Part shown: positions 44,859 through 54,300 of the stretch, in pieces
Layout of the letters: each line of letters opens with the position of its first letter
How positions within the stretch are numbered: the stretch's first letter is position 1
Source of the DNA: Blastobasis lacticolella
Lineage: Eukaryota; Arthropoda; Insecta; Lepidoptera; Blastobasidae
Length of the DNA stretch: 64,000 nt
Reading direction: 5' to 3'
NCBI GenBank assembly: GCA_905147135.1
Contig: LR990056.1
Coordinates: forward strand, 382,001 to 446,000
The notes under the pieces: model-generated
Told to the model about the DNA's origin: nothing
The model's input: only the letters and a program-made list of their open reading frames with translations
Databases searched by the model: none
Position numbers and translations under genes: made by a program

Positions 44859-45635
44859 TAAATTGACGAAATGGTAAAACCGGGTCTCTTGACCGTACCT
44901 AGTACGTAAATAGTGTTGCTAGGTATTTTTACAGCTTTTCAAATTAAATATTCACCTTCTTGGATTCATACATGAGTAGAATTTAATCATTACTATTAGA
45001 TATGTACTGAAATGACGTCTTTCCTTATTTCGGAGCTGGCGGAAAAGTTCAACGAGAAATGCATAAACTTGTGCCAAGGCTCACCATATGCATTCAACAG
45101 GATGTAGACTGAGTGAAAAAATAGACAATAAAGTATAACAACAATATCGTGTAGTTTTGCTGCACTTTCCAAAAATATTAAAATCTAGTGAATGTACTTT
45201 ATGGACAGCCTGTGATATCAGTATCCCGTGCATAGTCCACCTGCTTCAGTCATGACTGCCTAGTACAATAGAAGATATGGCGCAGACGCGAAATCAAGCT
45301 GTAACTTTTTTGCCTATTAATGTTTATTGTGTTTTCGCAATTAGTTTGAAGTAGACTATGTACCTGGGTGCAACATTGTGTTGAAGGCAAAAAAAAAACA
45401 AATAAATTAAAGTAGAAACAAATATCGAAATGTCTTGTTTTTGTGCCGGACTGCTTACGAGCTGCTTGTAATAATAATTTTATTAACCAGCCACTTGAGG
45501 TATTGATCATAGTGATCTTTAGATTGAATTTTAAAACTCATATGAAACGGTAGGTAGAAAAGACTTAAGACAAAACCTATATCCTATCTGTAACTGGTAA
45601 AATTGTATTATTCAGTTGATTGACCTGATTATGAA
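44859..45635. other. Intergenic, nothing recognised
   Basis: AT-rich; no gene seen before the retrotransposon. Confidence 0.35.
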
Positions 45636-45639
45636 CTTG

Positions 45640-46110
45640 AGTGATCTATTACAACTGATTTCTAGAGATGCACTCCCGCACTTAAATGAAGATAAACTTA
45701 ACCTAAATCTTAAAACTATATCACACTGTTTCGATAACTGTGAATACATACATATATCTTCTAATCTTAAGCCAACCAGAAGCCATAAATACAACATGTG
45801 TAAAATATCCCATCTCATAAATAATTTAATTAACCAATATGATTCCACCAGCTCTTCATATGTCGTCCATAACCCAATGAATCCAATAAACACTAAACCA
45901 AATCAAATACTGCCAGGTACCATTCCCTACTTTTTCGAAAAAATCAAACAAGCAAAACTTAAAAATGATAACGTCAATAACATCACTGTAGACAAAAATA
46001 AAACAGTATACCATAACGTGACTATAAAACCTAGAACAATACCCGACTTCTTTAAAAACAAAGCGACAACTAAAAACACTGAGTGCTCAATGACAGAAAG
46101 TCATACCTAA
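45640..46110 (+). CDS. Retrotransposon ORF1, C-terminal part
   Basis: About 157 residues with 'LPHLNEDKLNLNLKTISHCF' and 'YIHISSNLK', then a Lys/Asn-rich tail. The first block matches the minus-strand fragment at 49780-50060 ('NPYMNEVKLNAQLKTVLTCY'). There the preceding residues contain 'CVGSNDCNPTLFFAEI', with the GxND block of SGNH/GDSL esterases. ORF1 therefore probably ended in the esterase domain known from CR1-type ORF1 proteins, with its catalytic start missing here. Confidence 0.5.
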   Translation, partial: SDLLQLISRDALPHLNEDKLNLNLKTISHCFDNCEYIHISSNLKPTRSHKYNMCKISHLINNLINQYDSTSSSYVVHNPMNPINTKPNQILPGTIPYFFEKIKQAKLKNDNVNNITVDKNKTVYHNVTIKPRTIPDFFKNKATTKNTECSMTESHT

Positions 46111-46157
46111 AAATAACAAGTTTTTTCTCGAATCATAATACAAATACTTTTACTATC

Positions 46158-47504
46158 ATGCACCAGAACATTCAAAGTCTTAAACCTAAAGTAGATCTTA
46201 TAGAGATTATGGCTGATGAACAGAGCATTGACATCCTATGTTTCACTGAAACTTTTTTAAACTCAAATACTGTTAACACCTTACATATAGATGGCTATCA
46301 AAATGGTGCAAACTACTCTAGAAAAACACATTCAAGGGGCGGGGTATGTATCTATGTGAGAAATTCTATTAGATTTTATACTCTACAATGGATAGCTAAC
46401 CTTTCAATCGAACGACACTTTGAATGTTGTGGGATAAACATACCTGAACTAAACTACATAGTTATATGTTTATACAGAACTCCAGATAGTAATTTTGATT
46501 TATTCATAAAATGTCTTGAACACCTATGCCATAAATTAACACTAAGAAGTAGATACAACAATAAAAGAGTGATAATATTAGGTGACTTCAATATAAATGT
46601 ACTAGATAAATGTAATAAAACTGAAATATTTTTAAACACACTCAAGGCTTATAATTTGCACACCACTATATCAGTACCAACTAGAATAAGCAATAAATCT
46701 GAAACCTGTATTGATAATATAGTAACAAATCTAAATTCAAGTAAATACGAAGCAGATGTTCTAAACATTGGATTGTCAGATCATACAGCGCAATATATTA
46801 AAATTACTTGTAGTCTGAGCTTTACTGAACGTTACTGGTACATTTACAGAAGAAATGTTGCACCTTACAAAGAAATCTTTATTAAATATCTCAGCCAAAT
46901 TAACTTTTCTGATGTTTATTGCCAAAAAGATGCCGATACCGCGTATAATATCTTTATTGAAAAATTTTGTCTTTTGTATGATCTTTGTATACCAGTTCAA
47001 AAAGTGAAAATAACACATAGAAAACATCCCACCTGGAAAACGAAAGGCATAACACTAGCATGCAAAAATAGACGGAAACTATATTTAAAAACTCAACAAA
47101 GCAATTGTCAGGATACTTCAAATAAATATAAAACCTATTGTAATGTTTTAAAGAAAGCAATTAAATGTTCTAAAAGAAAAGCCAATACCGATTATATAAA
47201 TAAGAGCCCAAATAAAGGTAAAGCAACATGGGGCTTAATAAAACATAATACATGTGGTAATAACATAAAAACTACAGTGAAATCTCTATCTCATGGTGAC
47301 AACGTAGTAAATGACCCCTACAAGCTTGCAGAATTATTCAATACTTACTTCATAAATGGAAATCTAAATAATTATTCTACATCCACAAAATATAAACCAT
47401 TAGGAGATAAAAACTGTAAAAGCATGTTCATGACACCTGTAACAGAACCAGAAATATTGACAATAATTAAACAGCTTAAAAATAAAAAAAAGTACTGGGT
47501 GTGA
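46158..47504 (+). CDS. Retrotransposon ORF2, endonuclease and linker (frameshifted end)
   Basis: The first ATG of the frame is 46158; the open frame extends back to 46083. The frame begins 'MHQNIQSLKPKVDLIEIM', has 'LCFTETFL' (catalytic Glu), 'RGGVCIYVRN', 'VICLYRTPDS', 'ILGDFNINVLD' and 'LSDHTAQYI'. This is the full series of apurinic-like (EEP) endonuclease motifs. It is followed by a Lys-rich linker. It stops prematurely at 47504 because of an extra A in the eight-A run near 47483-47490. Downstream the RT continues in another frame. Confidence 0.85.
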   Translation: MHQNIQSLKPKVDLIEIMADEQSIDILCFTETFLNSNTVNTLHIDGYQNGANYSRKTHSRGGVCIYVRNSIRFYTLQWIANLSIERHFECCGINIPELNYIVICLYRTPDSNFDLFIKCLEHLCHKLTLRSRYNNKRVIILGDFNINVLDKCNKTEIFLNTLKAYNLHTTISVPTRISNKSETCIDNIVTNLNSSKYEADVLNIGLSDHTAQYIKITCSLSFTERYWYIYRRNVAPYKEIFIKYLSQINFSDVYCQKDADTAYNIFIEKFCLLYDLCIPVQKVKITHRKHPTWKTKGITLACKNRRKLYLKTQQSNCQDTSNKYKTYCNVLKKAIKCSKRKANTDYINKSPNKGKATWGLIKHNTCGNNIKTTVKSLSHGDNVVNDPYKLAELFNTYFINGNLNNYSTSTKYKPLGDKNCKSMFMTPVTEPEILTIIKQLKNKKKYWV

Positions 47505-49011
47505 TCATATACCTGTAGAACTAATTAAAGCCTCCACAGAATATATTACAGGACCACTCACACACATCATAAATCTGTCAATTGAAACCGGTTGCTTCCC
47601 CAACGTCTTAAAAAAGGCTATAGTCAAACCACTATATAAGAAAGGAAAAGCAACAGAAATTAACAATTACCGACCTGTAGCGTTACTTCCTAACTTCTCC
47701 AAAATTTTCGAAAAAGCCATATACATAAAGTTAATTTCATTTCTAGAAAAAAATAGCATTCTAAATAGTAATCAATATGGATTTCAAAAAGGTAAAAATA
47801 CCACCTCAGCTATTTTTAAGATTTTAAAACAAATATGGGAGGACTTAAACAACAATAAGAAATATTGCGCTGGCTTGTTCATAGATATGTCAAAAGCGTT
47901 TGACTGTGTCCAACACGACATACTACTAAGGCAGTTAGATCATATAGGCATTAGAGGCAATGTATATCAACTACTTACCTCTTATCTTATAAATAGGGAA
48001 CAGAACACAGAAATTGAATTTTATAATAAAGATACCAAAACTATAGAACTTGTTCATTCAAAAAGTGATAAAGTCAGACAAGGTGTTCCCCAAGGTAGCA
48101 TATTGGGCCCTCTTTTATTCCTAATTTATGTTAATGAACTACCTTCTCTTGTAGACCATATATGTGTCATGTTTGCAGATGACGCGACCATCTTTATATC
48201 GCACGATACTGATAATGAACTTTCGAATGAAATAAATAACACACTGGATATAGTGAAAAACTGGCTTATTTCTATCAACCTTAACATAAATCTAGATAAA
48301 ACTAAAATAGTACAATTCAAAAACAAGAAAACACCGCATAAACTAACAATCATAAACTCAGGACAAGTCATTCAAGACGTAAATGAAACAAAGTTTTTGG
48401 GCGTAACTATCGACACCCATCTAAACTGGAAGGCTCATACTGAAAATTTAATCAAGAAACTCTCTAGCTTCTGTTACGCTCTATCCATTCTATCTGTCAT
48501 TACATCTAAATCTATAGCTTTAAATGCCTATTACGGTTATGTTTATCCTCATTTAAGTTACGGTATCATTTTCTGGGGCAACTCTGTAAATGTTCAATCA
48601 ATTTTTTTAGCTCAAAAAAGGTGTTTAAGGAATATATTTAAAATGAGCCAAATGGAAACATTGCGTAACAAATTTAAAGAAAATAATATACTCACTGTAA
48701 CTGGTATTTATATCCTAGAAATAAGTCTATTTGTAAAGTCAAACCACAACACATTCCTAAAAAATACCAGCAGATTACTCAGACCGAATTATGAACATAA
48801 TATAGTTATACCCCAAACCAATAATAATGTATTCCTTAAAAGCACATACGTGAGTGGTATTAAAATATATAATCATTTACCTTATGAAATAAAAAAGTTG
48901 GATGGTAACAAATTTAAATTAACACTTAAAGATTGGCTGTTACAGAAGTCGTTCTACAGTCTATCTGAATTCTATAATTATAGAAATACTACCTACATTG
49001 TTAATTTCTAA
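47490..49011 (+). CDS. Retrotransposon ORF2, reverse transcriptase part
   Basis: The frame continues after the A-run with 'VKPLYKKGKATEINNYRPVA', 'SNQYGFQKGKNT', 'FIDMSKAFDCVQHDILL' (catalytic Asp), 'RQGVPQGSILGPLLFLIYVN' and 'CVMFADDATIFIS' (catalytic Asp-Asp). A complete thumb and C-terminus follow to the TAA at 49011. All RT motifs look intact; the single upstream frameshift is the only defect seen. Confidence 0.85.
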
Positions 49012-49349
49012 AAATGTTTAGGCCTTGTTTTTAGATTTAGATTATTATTATGTTAAAAAATTTTACCTACTTTTAAAAGTGTTAAAATGACAGCTACTTG
49101 TCTGTTTTAGCTTATTTATAATATGTACTATACCTAGAATATTGTACGTCCGAAATGGGCAACACTTAATAAGAAATTATTGTAAGTGTCATACAATTAA
49201 AGATTTCTATTCTATTCTTTTCTATTCTATTCTATTCTATTCGATGCGGTCTTTCGTTTTCAAAATGTGATTATCGACATTGAAAAAGAAAAAGTTCGAT
49301 AGTCATTTTCTCGGTAACTATTCCACGCACGAAAAAAAGAATTGTACCT

Positions 49350-49421
49350 ATCGTTTTAATACGTTTAGCACTCCATCCAGTTCACGGCTTTATACATGTA
49401 TTATGAAACACCCTGTATAAT
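49350..49421. mobile_element. Single end of the CAGGGTGT TIR family
   Basis: 'attgtacctatcgtttta', 'actccatccagttcacggc' and 'acaccctgta' match the right arm of 22411-22679. Confidence 0.65.
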
Positions 49422-49427
49422 ACCATA

Positions 49428-49690
49428 TAATATAACACATGCATGCCAAACCCTGTCAAAGGCCTTAGATATATCAAGAGATACAGCAAGGGCCTCGCCA
49501 TGTCTCTCAATGGCCTCACTCCATAATTGTGTGGCACACACCAGAAGGTCCCCAGTAGACCGACCACGGCGAAATCCGTACTGGTGATCGCTGAGGAGAT
49601 CGTTACCTTCAAGATGCGGAAGGAGTTTGTTGTTCAGTGCACGTTCCATAATCTTACAAAGCCAAACAAATACGGTATGGTGGCTGATTT
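49428..49690 (-). mobile_element. Non-LTR reverse transcriptase fragment
   Basis: The minus-strand frame 'MERALNNKLLPHLEGNDLLS', 'YGFRRGRSTGDLLVCAT' and 'VSLDISKAFDRVWH' is an RT finger/palm piece with the first catalytic Asp. It ends before the xxDD motif. It belongs to a different family from its neighbour. Confidence 0.75.
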
Positions 49691-49777
49691 ATACATTTTT
49701 ACAGTCTTATGGTTGGTCGTAGTTACTGGCCTTATACTTAAGTAATGTGTCTCATAATCTTTCTCATCAATAGTTTT

Positions 49778-50060
49778 ATTTACCATCGATGTTTTTTAAT
49801 TGCTTGATACTTAAATACCTATTATTTACATCTATGTACAAACAGTTATTGTAGCAAGTTAACACAGTCTTTAACTGAGCATTCAGTTTAACTTCATTCA
49901 TATATGGGTTATGCAATATACTTGTTATAATAATATTAGGCTTACTTAATTTTTTTAACATTCCACAAATTTCTGCAAAGAACAGTGTTGGATTACAATC
50001 ATTAGAACCTACGCAAAAAATTATCCAGTCATCTTCAGATTTTGTAAATCAAGGTTCGAC
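49778..50060 (-). mobile_element. CR1-like ORF1 esterase-domain fragment
   Basis: Minus-strand coding runs 'DDWIIFCVGSNDCNPTLFFA' then 'LSKPNIIITSILHNPYMNEV', with the SGNH block GSND. It is related to the ORF1 tail at 45640-46110, but it is a separate, truncated insertion on the opposite strand. Confidence 0.55.
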
Positions 50061-50197
50061 TTCTCTAGTATGAAGCTGATTGGCGCATATAGGTAAGTAG
50101 TTCCGTATATTTAGTACTCTTTTGGGTTTTTGTAATGAGATCATTTGTACCTCAATGAAGCAGCGAGATTTGATGCTTGTTGATCGCCCAAGATCGC

Positions 50198-50445
50198 CCT
50201 TATAAACCAGAAGCGATGTTGATTTTTTTAAAAGACACTATATATCGATCGCTATTTATTATGATTAGAAAATGGAAAATTAATACAAAACTCTATACCC
50301 TAGAGAACTCACACGTCCGTCACGTCTGAACGCCAGGAGCACAGTGATGGCCATTGGCCAGCTGATTCATCAAGCCGTTCTCAATTTCCCCGTTACCCCT
50401 TCGCTGCGGTTAAGGGTTTCCGGAGGGAGAATCCTCCAAGAATAG
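50198..50445. repeat. Interspersed repeat (copy 2)
   Basis: Same ordered blocks as 38655-38890, including 'cggttaagggtttccgg' and 'gggagaatcctccaag'. Confidence 0.6.
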
Positions 50446-50450
50446 GAAAA

Positions 50451-50489
50451 TATGGTCCACCCAAGCAATAAATGCTTGGGTGGACCATA
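50451..50489. other. Perfect 17-bp hairpin
   Basis: tatggtccacccaagca, loop ataaa, tgcttgggtggaccata. The stem has no mismatch. It lies just after the repeat copy at 50198-50445. No function is assigned. Confidence 0.85.
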
Positions 50490-51369
50490 AACTTTTGTAT
50501 ACGACGAGCCGTTTTAAAAGCGCGCTTCCTACAAATTCCCATGGATGGCGCGAATTGACGCCTGACCACAATGTCGGAGCAAAGCTACATTCGGCACGAA
50601 CGGCGCAGGAGGCGCGGCGCGACCCTACACACCGGGCAAGAGAACGACAACTTCTCTTCAAACCATCATCATAGACATAGACACCTCGTATCTAATCGAT
50701 TCTGTAATCCTTACTGGTGTAAGATTATACCAGTTTATAGAGTTCACTGGAATCCTGCTTCAAAGATCTAAAAAAATTATAGTTTTTAATATCAATCGTT
50801 ATTTATTATAATTAGAAAATGAACGATGATTGAGAACAAATTATGATGTCTTATTAGTTGGTCAAATTATGGTCATACACTAAAAGAATGGGATGAAATG
50901 ACTCCGTGGTAATTATTTCTCTCGGCTCGCTTTTTCAGCACAGTTCACATTCAAGTTCGATAATATTGAACAAAAAAAAGTAAAAAAAGATAAATATGTC
51001 AAAATCAGCTGGTGGGCCTGGTGGATGATCGATGTGTGTGATGGTAACAATAAATTGGTAAAACTGTACAATAAAGGCCCACGATCTAGCCAAGAACCAA
51101 GAACTGAACAAAAAAAGAACCGGTTAGAGAATACGATGTTTACAATTCCAGTGACCGACAGTGAGTGACTGAAAGATATAAAGTGGCAAACAAAATAATC
51201 TTGTTGAGTAAAGTTCAGTTTGAGCACAATTTCTTTGGAACAGTACAGTCTCTTGGTGAAAGTTCATAGTGTTGTGTACGTGCGTACATTCGTACCTGTA
51301 GTTAGAGTGTATCAAAGAGGGCGTTGAAAATTTTCGGCGGCAGAATCCACTAGCCTCTAACTTTGAGTT
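50490..51369. other. Upstream region of PEX12
   Basis: Holds a GC-richer stretch at 50540-50660 and AT-rich DNA after. No exon is seen. The PEX12 promoter is presumably within the last few hundred bp, but no core element is distinct. Confidence 0.35.
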
Positions 51370-54300
51370 ATGGCGGCGTATGCGGCTCATTTGACGCGCA
51401 CGGCGGGCGGAGCCCCGTCCGTGTTCCAGCTCGCGGCGGCCGACGCGCTCTCCGACACGCTCAAACCGGCACTCAGGAGGCTGGCAGAGGTATGGACAGG
51501 GATTTTATCATTTCATTACAAGAAAACCATCTCTTTCCTTATACCTTAACTTGTCTGTCATATCTTCCTCATCATTATCATCATTTGTACTCAGCCAATT
51601 TGATTCTTTTAGAACCACCAAATTAAGAGCGTAAGTTGTTACGGGGGTCTGATTTGTGAACTGGAGGAAACAGGTTCAAACCCAAGTGCCACCACTAAGA
51701 TAGAATTAGAGAAGAGTCATTGGTAGACTTTTCTCTAATTTAAACTAGTTGAACACTAACCTATGTTCTATGTAGTTAAGGGAAAATGCCCATTGAGGCG
51801 ACTGATTCAATCTGGTCAGGTTTTCATGTTAATAGGATCACATAGGACAGATGGCAGTCTCTCCACCCACTTTTATTTGATGATCTGCCAGGTAGGCAAT
51901 TGTGGTTCCACTTGTGTAAAATTTGGTTATAGGTCAACCCTGAGAGAACTAATTAGCATATTGGAATTAATTCTAGCCTATGTGTTATTCTGCTATTTGA
52001 GAGGGCTTAACAACATGGCAAACTTTAATCGAAGTCCGTTCTGTAATTGTTGCATGATGGAGTGACAAATTTTTTGCCATACCATTAAATTCCTACAAAA
52101 GTCAAATACCACATTGGATCAAAACAACATAATCTTTAAAGTTTTGTTGACGGTACTTACACTAGTTACTGTGATTCACTCTTAATGATTGTTATATAAA
52201 CTTCTAATTCACAATAAATTATTGTATTATCCACAGTACCTATGCTCGTTGTACCCTGACAAGTGTGGATGGTGCGTGGACTGGTACGACGAGTTGTACC
52301 TCCTCTTCGATTTATGCCTACAGTACCACTACCTTAAACATTATGGTGAGTTATTACTGTATAAAATACACATTTCACATTCCACACTTGTACTTTAGAA
52401 TATACTAGCGACCCACACCGGCTTAGCACGGATAGTAACCTTAACAAATTATACACTTAAACCTTCCTCATGAATCACTCTGTCTATTGGTGACAACCGC
52501 TTTAAATCCGTTCAGTAGTTTTAGAGTTAATCACGAACAAACAGACAAATGCAATGAGAGACTTTATTTTATAATATGTAGTGATTTTGAGTAAGCTAGA
52601 TTGCACTCTCAGAAGGCTTGATGATGAGCCGATTTAAAGACTAGCTTCTTAAAAACTTCCAAAGATGGCGCTCTCTATAAACAACAATTATTTTTACTCA
52701 TTTGTTGTTGTGTGACTGTCGTGCTGTGCTAATGCACTCACTTACATACGTGACGTGTGGTAGGCCTATGTTCAACAGTAGACATCCTGCGGCCGAGATC
52801 ATCATCATGATTCTGTGTCTGTCCTCGCTCGGCCTTCGGCATCCTCTGTGGGGATGTGTTGGCACGCATGTCATATTTAGTCTTTTGACTGGGACTGCTA
52901 TCTGACCTCTGTGCTGTGACTGTGTTAACAGGGGAACCTGACTAGATTGGATCATGGTTACACATTCAGTCGCCTGAATGTGGGTGTTTCAACACAATGT
53001 TTTTCCTTACCATAATGTTCATAACTCAGAAAAATATGTTGGTACATGGTGGCGCTGTGATTTCAAACTCTCTACCTCGAGGTACAAGGCGGACCCCTTA
53101 ACCATTAATCCACTGATGCTCTCTGGCTGACATGATGATTTATTTATTATGCTATATGTGTGACAAACGAGCAAACAATCCACCTGATGGTAAGTGGTAA
53201 CTGTCGCCCATAACATCCACAATGCATCCATTTAGGTTGCAGGTAACAAAAATGCAGGGCATGTTGGTTGTCACTGTGAGGACTAAGATGAAATGCCTCA
53301 TTAATAGTAAGTAATCGCGCTGGCTACCTTATCCTTCAAACCAGAACACAACAATGCAAGCATTGTTGCTTGGCGGCCGAAATAGATAAGGCGGTGGTAC
53401 TCACCCAGACGGGCGCCTCAGGATTGACAGAGTCCCACCACCTACCACCACCCAGGTGGTTGGCCTACCACCTGATAAATATGAATACATTATTTGACTT
53501 GGAACAATGCTGACGGCTGTAGCCGCCTCCTTCTCCGAGAGATTCTACGGGCTGGTCCGCGTCGGGTGAGGTCGCCGGAGTTCGGGCTGGCGCGGCTGCT
53601 CGCGGTGGCAGAGCCCTACCTCCGCGACAAAGAGCCTCGGTGGCCGAGCGGTTTGGGTATCCGACTCATAAGTGAGAGGTACCGGGTTCGAATCCCGCTG
53701 CGGCCATGTACCAATGACTCTTTTCCGAGTTATGTACATTAGTTAAACACTAACCGATGCTCCTACGGTGAGGGAAAACATCGTGATGAAACCTGCACAT
53801 TCGGGTGACTGAATGTGTGACCACGATCCAATCTGGGCAGGTTCCCCTGGTAGCAGGGTCTCCGAGGTCAGATGGCAGTTGCTCCACTGTAATTACCTGA
53901 TCTGCCAATCCCTGAATCGTTGTCAAAGCGGACCCTGGGCCCCAATTAACGCCAAGATGATGATGATGACATAAATATGGGACGATTTCGATGGCCACAG
54001 CGGCCTCCTTCTCCGAGAGCTTCTACGGGCTGGTCCGCGTTGGGGTGGGGTCGCCGGAGTTCGGGCTGGCGCAGCTGCCCGCGGCGGCGGAGCGCGCCTC
54101 GCTGCTGGCGCTGGCTGGGGCGCCCTACCTCCGCGACAAGGCGGAGGCCTACGTCGAGCGGTGGCGCGACAGTGACGCGGCGGCGGGGAAGGTAGCGTAT
54201 ACTCTATGCTCAACTTATGCCTCACCTACAAGTGAGGCTGAAAATAAAGTGTAATATTTCAAGAAATAAGGCTTGTTAAACCAAACTGACCGTGTGTGGG

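Larger units (their letters stand above)
45640..49242 (+). mobile_element. CR1/jockey-like non-LTR retrotransposon, 5'-truncated, near intact
   Basis: Two frames and a 3' tail. ORF1 remnant to 46110, ORF2 from about 46083/46158 to 49011, then ~190 bp of 3' UTR and a (TTCTA)n tail at 49200-49242. ORF2 is AT-biased, unlike host exons. ORF1 and ORF2 overlap by about 28 bp or, if ORF2 starts at its first ATG (46158), are separated by 47 bp. No clear target duplication was identified. Confidence 0.85.

Noticed and set aside
53634..53720. Possible tRNA gene (A and B boxes)
   Set aside because: No proper acceptor-stem pairing and the sequence continues into the repeated body with (GAT)n tail. It is a SINE head present in many copies.
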